Part shown: one piece after another, positions 58,418-64,000 of the stretch
How the letters are laid out: the number at the start of each line of letters is the position of its first letter
Numbering within the stretch: position 1 is the first letter of the stretch
Origin: Hyphomicrobium sp.
Lineage (GTDB): Bacteria > Pseudomonadota > Alphaproteobacteria > Rhizobiales > Hyphomicrobiaceae
NCBI GenBank assembly: GCA_019751875.1
Contig: JAIEMV010000014.1
Coordinates: forward strand, 1 to 64,000
Length of the DNA: 64,000 bases
Direction: 5' to 3'
Program-made: the position numbers and the translations under genes
Notes under the pieces: generated by a model
What the model saw: only the letters and a program-made list of their open reading frames with translations
Told to the model about the DNA's origin: nothing
Databases searched by the model: none

Positions 58418-58442
58418 GGGTTATAGCCGGTTGGATATATCG
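58418..58442 (-). promoter_or_regulatory. ModE-box-like inverted repeat upstream of modA
   Basis: Read on the minus strand the segment is CGATATAT-N8-CTATAAC, an imperfect dyad close to the CGNTATATA-N6-TATATNNCG type bound by ModE. It lies 12 bp before the modA start, where bound ModE would block transcription or translation initiation. The right half-site is degenerate. Confidence 0.5.
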
Positions 58443-58631
58443 CAAAGCCGATTGAACTGCTATTCGCAGCCGCGTCAATCATCCCAACTTTGACGATTAA
58501 AGTTGCGATTGACGGACAGCCAGGAGATGAGACCACAAGGACGGGGCGTGTCGGGGGCACTTGAGCCGGCGAGCGAGGCAGGGGAGCGAGCAGGCCAAGG
58601 AGGGCGGGCTCGCATTCGAGACGGGATGGCG

Positions 58632-59510
58632 ATGAACACCAAAGGCATCATACTCGCGGGCGGCAGCGGCACACGCCTATATCCGCTGACCTACGCGATC
58701 TCCAAGCAGCTGCTGCCCGTCTACGACAAGCCGATGATCTACTATCCGCTCTCGGTCCTGATGCTCGCCGGGATCCGCGACATCCTCATCATCACCACCC
58801 CCCATGATCAGCCGCTCTTTAAGGAACTCCTGGGGAACGGCGCGCCCCTTGGCATTTCGATCAGCTACGCCGTGCAGCCGCGCCCGGAAGGTTTGGCGCA
58901 AGCTTTCATCATCGGCGCCGATTTCATTGGCAGTGATCCCGTCGCTCTCGTGCTGGGCGACAATATTTTCCATGGCCATGGCCTGCCGGAATTGCTCACG
59001 CATGCGGTCGAGCAGAAAACCGGCGCCAGCGTGTTTGCTTACGAAGTGGCGGATCCGGAACGCTACGGCGTGGTCGCCTTCGACGCCCAGGGACGTGCAA
59101 CGTCGATCGAGGAAAAACCGCCGCAGCCCCAATCGAACTACGCGGTGACAGGGCTCTATTTCTACGACAACGACGTCGTTCGCATCGCACGCAGCATCAC
59201 CCCTTCGGCGCGAGGGGAACTCGAAATCACCAGCGTCAATCAGGCTTATCTGGAGGCCGGCAAACTCAATGTCATCAAGATGGGCCGAGGCTTCGCCTGG
59301 CTTGATACGGGAACATTCGACAGCTTGCTTGCAGCCGGCGAATTCGTCTCCACGCTCGAACAGCGCCAGAGTCTGAAGATCTGCTGCCCCGAGGAGATCG
59401 CGTTGCGCCAGGGCTTTACGACTTTGGAAAAGATGGCCCCTTGGCTCGATCGCCTCGGCAAATCTGCCTACGGCGACTATATCCGCCGCATCGCATCAAG
59501 ATTGGACTAG
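58632..59510 (+). CDS. rfbA: Glucose-1-phosphate thymidylyltransferase
   Basis: 292 aa. First step of dTDP-L-rhamnose synthesis. Signature [16 protein letters not shown], then [21 protein letters not shown] and [14 protein letters not shown]. An ATG two codons earlier (58626) is also possible. The other rhamnose genes (rfbBCD) are not in the window. The modA promoter region lies opposite. Confidence 0.95.
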   Translation: MNTKGIILAGGSGTRLYPLTYAISKQLLPVYDKPMIYYPLSVLMLAGIRDILIITTPHDQPLFKELLGNGAPLGISISYAVQPRPEGLAQAFIIGADFIGSDPVALVLGDNIFHGHGLPELLTHAVEQKTGASVFAYEVADPERYGVVAFDAQGRATSIEEKPPQPQSNYAVTGLYFYDNDVVRIARSITPSARGELEITSVNQAYLEAGKLNVIKMGRGFAWLDTGTFDSLLAAGEFVSTLEQRQSLKICCPEEIALRQGFTTLEKMAPWLDRLGKSAYGDYIRRIASRLD

Positions 59511-59511
59511 A

Positions 59512-60021
59512 TCACACCCGCACGGCGCTGAGCGTCAACTCTAGGATTGTCAGTGCTGCGTTGCCCGGCAACTGATCGGCGCCCGCTGGCGGCAGCAGCG
59601 AAACGGCGCCATTTGCACTGATGAGCGCCTGTTCAAATCCGCGCCGAACATTGGCGCCCGGCGGTTCAGTGCGCGTGAATATCCCGCTGAGGTCTTCCGC
59701 CGATAAACCGGCCGGGCCATGTACGAGCCAGATATAAACCCGCTTCTCTCCTCCGCTCTCTTCCGGAAGCTGTCCGCCCGACTGTCCAATCGTGCCGGTG
59801 AACTTTGATGCGGTGCCTGTGGACGGCTCGAAGGTGCAGGACACTTCGTGCTTGCTGGCCGACTCCCGCGATGCAGGAGCCTTCTCTTTGGCTTCGGCCG
59901 TACAACTCAGTCGACCAGCAAGGGCTCGGTCGCTCTGGGCATGGACAGCGGGCGCGAATATCCCCAGAACGAGGACGGCAAGAAGACGCTGGATCCGTAA
60001 GGATGTCTGGGAAACTGTCAT
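59512..60021 (-). CDS. Exported DUF992 family protein
   Basis: 169 aa from the ATG with GGAG about ten bases upstream. Signal peptide 1-27 (ending VHA). The DUF992 pattern is seen as AGRLSCTAEA...HEVSCTFEPSTGTASKFTGTIGQSGG in pieces, with two Cys for a disulfide. Small beta-rich periplasmic protein of unknown function, frequent in Hyphomicrobiales. The stop is 2 bp from the rfbA stop. Confidence 0.75.
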   Translation of the reverse strand: MTVSQTSLRIQRLLAVLVLGIFAPAVHAQSDRALAGRLSCTAEAKEKAPASRESASKHEVSCTFEPSTGTASKFTGTIGQSGGQLPEESGGEKRVYIWLVHGPAGLSAEDLSGIFTRTEPPGANVRRGFEQALISANGAVSLLPPAGADQLPGNAALTILELTLSAVRV

Positions 60022-60127
60022 CACGCCATACTCCGTTGCGGGCGAGAGCAACCAACGGCAAAGGTGATGGTTCCGCTGAGCCCCGCGACGGACGAAGACG
60101 TAGATTGTGGAATGGTTGGGCTTGGAA

Positions 60128-60202
60128 TGGTGGGCGGTGCAGGGATTGAACCTGCGACCCCACCCGTGTGAAGGGTGTGCTCTACCGCTGAGCTAACCGC
60201 CC
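60128..60202 (-). tRNA. tRNA-Val (anticodon CAC)
   Basis: 75 nt on the minus strand including an encoded CCA. The acceptor stem GGGCGGT / ACCGCCC, D arm GCTC-AGCGGTAGA-GAGC, anticodon stem CACCC / GGGTG with loop TTCACAC (anticodon CAC) and T arm with GGTTCAATCC all pair. It reads GUG valine codons. Confidence 0.97.
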
Positions 60203-60307
60203 GGCCACCATCACGTTTGGCCCACCGCGCAGGCGCCGGACCCTCCGAGAGGCGCCGTTATGGAGAGCGTGCGCCAGGGTGTCAAGCGGACGCCGGCACG
60301 GGCGTCG

Positions 60308-60535
60308 TCAGCGCGCCCTGCGCAGAACAAAGCGGAACACGCCGCCGTCCTCGCCCTCTTCGATAAGGTCGTGACCGGTCGTCCGGGCGAAAACAATGAA
60401 GTCCTCCCGCGAGCCGGGATCGGTTGCTAGAACCTCCAGCGTGCCCCCGACCGCCACGCTGCCGATCGCCTTTTTGGCTTTGAGGATCGGCAACGGGCAC
60501 GTGAGTCCTCGCGTATCGAGCGTCTTGTCGGCCAT
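60308..60535 (-). CDS. tusA: Sulfurtransferase TusA family protein
   Basis: 75 aa. The TusA hallmark Cys is in RGLTCPLPILKAKKAI (C13), with the following helix and VLATDPGSREDF strand. It passes persulfide sulfur for tRNA thiolation, molybdenum cofactor or sulfur metabolism. No tusBCDE or dsr neighbours, so the route is open. Confidence 0.93.
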   Translation of the reverse strand: MADKTLDTRGLTCPLPILKAKKAIGSVAVGGTLEVLATDPGSREDFIVFARTTGHDLIEEGEDGGVFRFVLRRAR

Positions 60536-60792
60536 TTCTTATCGAGTTCCCGAACCACATCTCACACGCGCATCAGTGTGCTCAGCTATTAGATTGAACG
60601 ACTTAGGCGCTCAAGCGGAGCCCTTGCCCGCGCCTCGTAGCAGATGTCAAGCTAGCGCCACTTTGCCGCTGATTCTTCGATGGATGGGTGCGTTGAGGAT
60701 TTGGTTTCGGGGGCGAAGCGGATAGGGTGCGCGCCGGGGGGCCGGCATTCGACCGCAAAGACCAAATATGGCGGCCCAGAGGGAAAATTGAC

Positions 60793-63129
60793 ATGGCATC
60801 CGGGGACGCGCCGCGCCGCTCCTTTCTGTTTTCGTTCGGGATCGACAGGCTCGGCCTCGTGGCGCTGAAAGCGCCCCGCCTGTCCGCCCTTCTGATCGCA
60901 CTTCTGACCGTCGCGGCCGTCTTCGGCGTGATGAGCTTGCGCGTTGATGATAGTCTTTCGGAACTCTTCCGCACCGACACCCGGGAATTTCGGCAGTACG
61001 AGGAAATCGACCGTAGGTTTCCCTCCAGCGAATACGACGTGCTGATTGCCGTGGATGGCAAGGGATTGCTGACGCGCGCAGGTCTCATCTCATTGCAGAA
61101 TGCCATCGTCGAATTGCAATTGACCGACGGTGTGGGCGGGCTCGTATCCATGCTGTCGGCGCGCGCCAAGCCAGACGCAACCGGCTATGCCGCACCCGTC
61201 GTGCCTGATGTGCTGCCCGAGGAGGGTCCGGCCTTCGACGCCATGCTCGCCGAGTTGAAGTCGAACGATATCGTCAAAGGCAAGTTCATCTCCGAAGACG
61301 GCGAACTCGCTTTGATCGTGATTTCGCTGGACCGCAAAGTGGTTGAGGAGCAGTCAGCGCGCACGGTTATCGGCGGCATCCAGGCCGTCGTCGATAAGGA
61401 ACTCGAAGGCACGGGATTGACGGCCAAGCTCACTGGCGCGCCGGTGATGCAACTCGAGATCCGCAACGCGGTCGAACGCGATCGATTCATCTATAACGGC
61501 CTTGGCTTTCTGGCGGGCCTCGTCGTCGCCTACCTTTTCTTCCGACGCATCTCGCTGACGCTCATTGCCGTCCTCGGTCCGACCATCGCGATCCTCTGGA
61601 CACTCGGCGTGCTCGGCGGCCTCGATTACCGCCTGAACCTGTTCGTCAACGTCATCACGCCGTTGATCCTGGTCTCGGGATTCTCCGACAGCATGCATCT
61701 CGTATTCTCCATCCGGCGCGATATTCTTGCCGGTGTACCGCGCATTGACGCGGCGAGAAATGCCGTCCTCGACGTGGCGCCCGCGTGCCTGCTGACGGCC
61801 ATGAACGCCGGACTTGCGCTGCTTTCATTCCAATTCGCCGACAGCGCGCTGATCCGCACCTTCGGACAGGCCGCGCTCCTTGCCGTGGCGATTTCGTACA
61901 TCGCCGTGGCCGTCGTCGTGCCGACGCTGGCCGCCCTGCTGATCCAGCCCGAAAAGGAAACCATCCCAGACATCAAGGAACACGACACCGGCGGAGTGGG
62001 CGTGCTGCAGCGCATGACGGAACGCACGATCGCGTTCGTGATCTCGTTCCCGTTGTTGTTTACCGCGCTGGGCCTGGCCGCAGTGGTCTCCACCGGCTGG
62101 GCTTACGCGCAACTCACGCCAATGTACCGCCTCGCCGACCAGGTGCCGGACAAGGAGCAGGCGCTCGCCGCAACCGCCAAACTCGATCAGAAGCTCACCG
62201 GCGCCAATCCGGTGCACGTGATGATCCAGTGGAACAAGGACAGCGGCATCGGTCTCTATGACGTAGCCACGCTCTCGGTTATCGCCCGTGCTCATGAGGT
62301 GTTGGAAAAGGAAGCGGGCCTCGGCAATGTGTGGTCGCTGGAGAGCCTGCGCCGCTGGCTCGCCGAAGCCGGCGACGCCAGGGTCGAGACGATCAAGAGC
62401 TATGTCGATATCCTGCCCAAGCACCTCGTGCACCGCTTTATCGACGAGAGCGAGAGCGCCGTGCTCGTCACCGCGCGCCTGCCCGACATCGACGCCAGCC
62501 AGATCCTCCCTATCGTGGAAAAGATCGACAGGGCGCTCGAGCCGATGCGCAAGGAGAACGCCGCCTATCAGATCAGCGTGACCGGCCTGCCGGCGATCGC
62601 CGCCCGCAACTCCGCCAAGCTCATCAGCGAAATGAACTGGGGCTTGGTCGGGGATATCTTTGTCATCTTCATTTTCCTCGGGATCGCACTGAGGTCGGTG
62701 ATGGCGGGCGTGTCGAGCGCGCTGCCGTCGCTGTTCCCGATCTTCGCGACCGGCGCGCTGCTCTGGGTCACCGGACAGGGGATGCAGTTCGCCTCCATCA
62801 TGGCGCTGACGGTCGCCTTCTCACTTGCGATCGACTCCACGATCCACTTCCTCAATCGGTTCCGCTTGGAAGAGGAGCGCATCGGCCCCGGACAATACTC
62901 CGCGCACAAGGCTCTGATGCAGACGGCGCATCATATCGGCCCGGCGGTCGTTCTGACGACGATCGTGCTGGCACTGGGCCTCGGCGTCACGATGCTCTCA
63001 CACCTGCCATCGCTGCGCCTCTTCGGCCAGCTCGCCGGTATCTGCCTTGCTGCCTCGCTCATTGGGCAGCTCATCATTCTTCCAGCGACGATTGCGCTGT
63101 TCCGGCGCTACTTCCCGCTCAGACGCTGA
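60793..63129 (+). CDS. MMPL/RND-family transporter
   Basis: 778 aa from the ATG after GAGGGAAAA. Two sets of membrane helices, each after a large periplasmic loop: N-terminal helix, loop (about 60-260), six helices, second loop (about 450-620), and six helices with the typical ALTVAFSLAIDSTIHFLNRF. This is the RND superfamily 3/MMPL plan for lipid or hopanoid export. It has no HpnN-specific neighbours, so the cargo is not known. Confidence 0.88.
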   Translation: MASGDAPRRSFLFSFGIDRLGLVALKAPRLSALLIALLTVAAVFGVMSLRVDDSLSELFRTDTREFRQYEEIDRRFPSSEYDVLIAVDGKGLLTRAGLISLQNAIVELQLTDGVGGLVSMLSARAKPDATGYAAPVVPDVLPEEGPAFDAMLAELKSNDIVKGKFISEDGELALIVISLDRKVVEEQSARTVIGGIQAVVDKELEGTGLTAKLTGAPVMQLEIRNAVERDRFIYNGLGFLAGLVVAYLFFRRISLTLIAVLGPTIAILWTLGVLGGLDYRLNLFVNVITPLILVSGFSDSMHLVFSIRRDILAGVPRIDAARNAVLDVAPACLLTAMNAGLALLSFQFADSALIRTFGQAALLAVAISYIAVAVVVPTLAALLIQPEKETIPDIKEHDTGGVGVLQRMTERTIAFVISFPLLFTALGLAAVVSTGWAYAQLTPMYRLADQVPDKEQALAATAKLDQKLTGANPVHVMIQWNKDSGIGLYDVATLSVIARAHEVLEKEAGLGNVWSLESLRRWLAEAGDARVETIKSYVDILPKHLVHRFIDESESAVLVTARLPDIDASQILPIVEKIDRALEPMRKENAAYQISVTGLPAIAARNSAKLISEMNWGLVGDIFVIFIFLGIALRSVMAGVSSALPSLFPIFATGALLWVTGQGMQFASIMALTVAFSLAIDSTIHFLNRFRLEEERIGPGQYSAHKALMQTAHHIGPAVVLTTIVLALGLGVTMLSHLPSLRLFGQLAGICLAASLIGQLIILPATIALFRRYFPLRR

Positions 63130-63141
63130 TGTCCAGACGAT

Positions 63142-63483
63142 CTACCACTGCCTGAAGAGGATCGCGCCGCGATCCCAACTGCGAAAAGGATATCCCCGGC
63201 GCGACACGTAGGGATAGCCGTCGAAGGCCGTCGAATAATAGTACGGTGAATCGAGATAATAGGGCCGATAGAGGTGGCGACGGTGCAAGCGATAGCGGCG
63301 ATCGCGCCAAGCCCAACGACTGTATTTCCGTTGTCTCGCGTTCACCTCGGTCACCGCGCTCAAGTCTTTTTTCTGCGACTGAATCGACCGAGCCAAGGCG
63401 TCGAAGGGCGTTGCTTCGGCTGGCGCGGTCAATACGAAAAGGCCCATGAGAGCCGCGGCACCGGGGATAGGACCGGGTTTCAT
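63142..63483 (-). CDS. Exported Arg/Tyr-rich small protein
   Basis: 113 aa from the ATG after GAGGAAA. A signal peptide (about 1-24, core AAALMGLFVLTAPAEA) is followed by a short helix and a tail very rich in Tyr, Arg and Trp (WRDRRYRLHRRHLYRPYY, then more Tyr pairs). Such tails occur in many exported Hyphomicrobiales proteins of unknown role, possibly cell-wall or nucleic-acid binding. The 3' end converges with the MMPL gene. Confidence 0.6.
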   Translation of the reverse strand: MKPGPIPGAAALMGLFVLTAPAEATPFDALARSIQSQKKDLSAVTEVNARQRKYSRWAWRDRRYRLHRRHLYRPYYLDSPYYYSTAFDGYPYVSRRGYPFRSWDRGAILFRQW

Positions 63484-63709
63484 GCCATTTCCTCTGATTG
63501 ATGAAAACGAACGTCCTCCATGACGTTCAATCTGCGCGCGCCGGTGCCGCCCATGCAAGCCCAAACATCTCATGAGCACGACCGTGAAAGATCGCTAGAA
63601 ATCAAACCCCTGTTCCCCTCGTGACAGCGCTGCCTGCGGCTCGGCCGTACAGTCTGCCCATCGAGACTGAACCGGCCGAGGAACGGCCTCACAAAAAAGG
63701 GGACATCCC

Positions 63710-63964
63710 ATGCTGAAGACAATCACCAAGCCCGCCACCCTGATCCTGGCGCTCGCAGCCGGCGCCCTGGCGACCGCCCCCGCAGAAGCGGGCGGACGCG
63801 GCAAGGAATACTTTTCGCAAACCTACGTGATGAATAAGCCGATGCACGGCTACGAAGGCCGCGCCGGGGACTACTACTGCAGCTACGTTCGCATCCCCGT
63901 GCACAAGATGATCAACGGCCGCATGAAGGTTGTTGCCTGGACACTTCAGCAGCACTGCTACTGA
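63710..63964 (+). CDS. Small exported protein, two Cys
   Basis: 84 aa. Signal peptide 1-27 (ending AEA) with a mature part of about 57 residues: GKEYFSQTYVMNKPMHGYEG, DYYCSYVRIPVHKMINGRMKV and a final QQHCY. Two Cys could form a disulfide. GGGGACA precedes the ATG. No family recognised. Confidence 0.6.
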   Translation: MLKTITKPATLILALAAGALATAPAEAGGRGKEYFSQTYVMNKPMHGYEGRAGDYYCSYVRIPVHKMINGRMKVVAWTLQQHCY

Positions 63965-64000
63965 TTGCGTCTTTCCCCCGCCGCTTCTCCCAAGCACGGC

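Overview
The window looks like ordinary chromosome from a high-GC alphaproteobacterium, most likely of the order Hyphomicrobiales (Rhizobiales). This rests on typical families: a BTLCP peptidase, DUF3126, DUF992 and PAS_5 proteins, an HWE-like sensor kinase, a two-piece cobalamin-dependent methionine synthase, and ftsB near eno. The genus cannot be fixed from sequence reading alone. No rRNA, CRISPR array, transposase, integrase or prophage was seen. There is one tRNA, tRNA-Val(CAC).

Layout. 1-10 kb: the end of a probable outer-membrane protein, small exported proteins, a YpfJ-type metalloprotease with a CPBP membrane protease, EttA, an exported histidine phosphatase, a LysR regulator and an MlaC-like protein. 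10-18 kb: a methionine/one-carbon block made of an ArsR-methyltransferase regulator with a palindromic operator, metF, and metH in two genes separated by a VapBC toxin-antitoxin module. 18-32 kb: a tight enoyl-CoA hydratase/deacetylase/acetyltransferase operon, cysE, a gamma-carbonic-anhydrase-like protein, a BTLCP peptidase beside a tandem PilZ protein, rhomboid, CBS, patatin, hisI, an IscU-like scaffold, yidD and an HWE-type kinase. 32-41 kb: thrS, then an AT-richer accessory pair (membrane-anchored ParA-like ATPase plus a small partner), beta-carbonic anhydrase, CcdA with an exported thioredoxin, Dps, a DCC protein and an EamA transporter. 41-48 kb: PiuC opposite a Gly-Gly-Glu repeat protein, a ParB-like protein, and queuosine genes (queF, queD, queE, yhhQ-type transporter, queC). 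48-54 kb: eno, a stress protein, ftsB, a decayed pyruvate-dehydrogenase E1-alpha homologue, and two paralogous lipoproteins flanking a palindrome array. 54-64 kb: ornithine decarboxylase with a possible leader, a structured RNA leader before a ModE-type regulator, modABC, rfbA, tRNA-Val, tusA, an MMPL transporter and small exported proteins.

The clearest systems are methionine recycling and B12-dependent synthesis, queuosine precursor synthesis plus uptake, and molybdate uptake. The most unusual signals are: (i) a dispersed family of hairpins in six copies, all with the same 4-nt bulge and with outer arms that change in a compensated way; (ii) vapBC wedged between the two metH halves; (iii) a cobalamin-riboswitch-like leader in front of a ModE-like gene; (iv) the ParA-like pair; (v) the E1-alpha relic; (vi) a 27-residue membrane microprotein with a very strong ribosome binding site.
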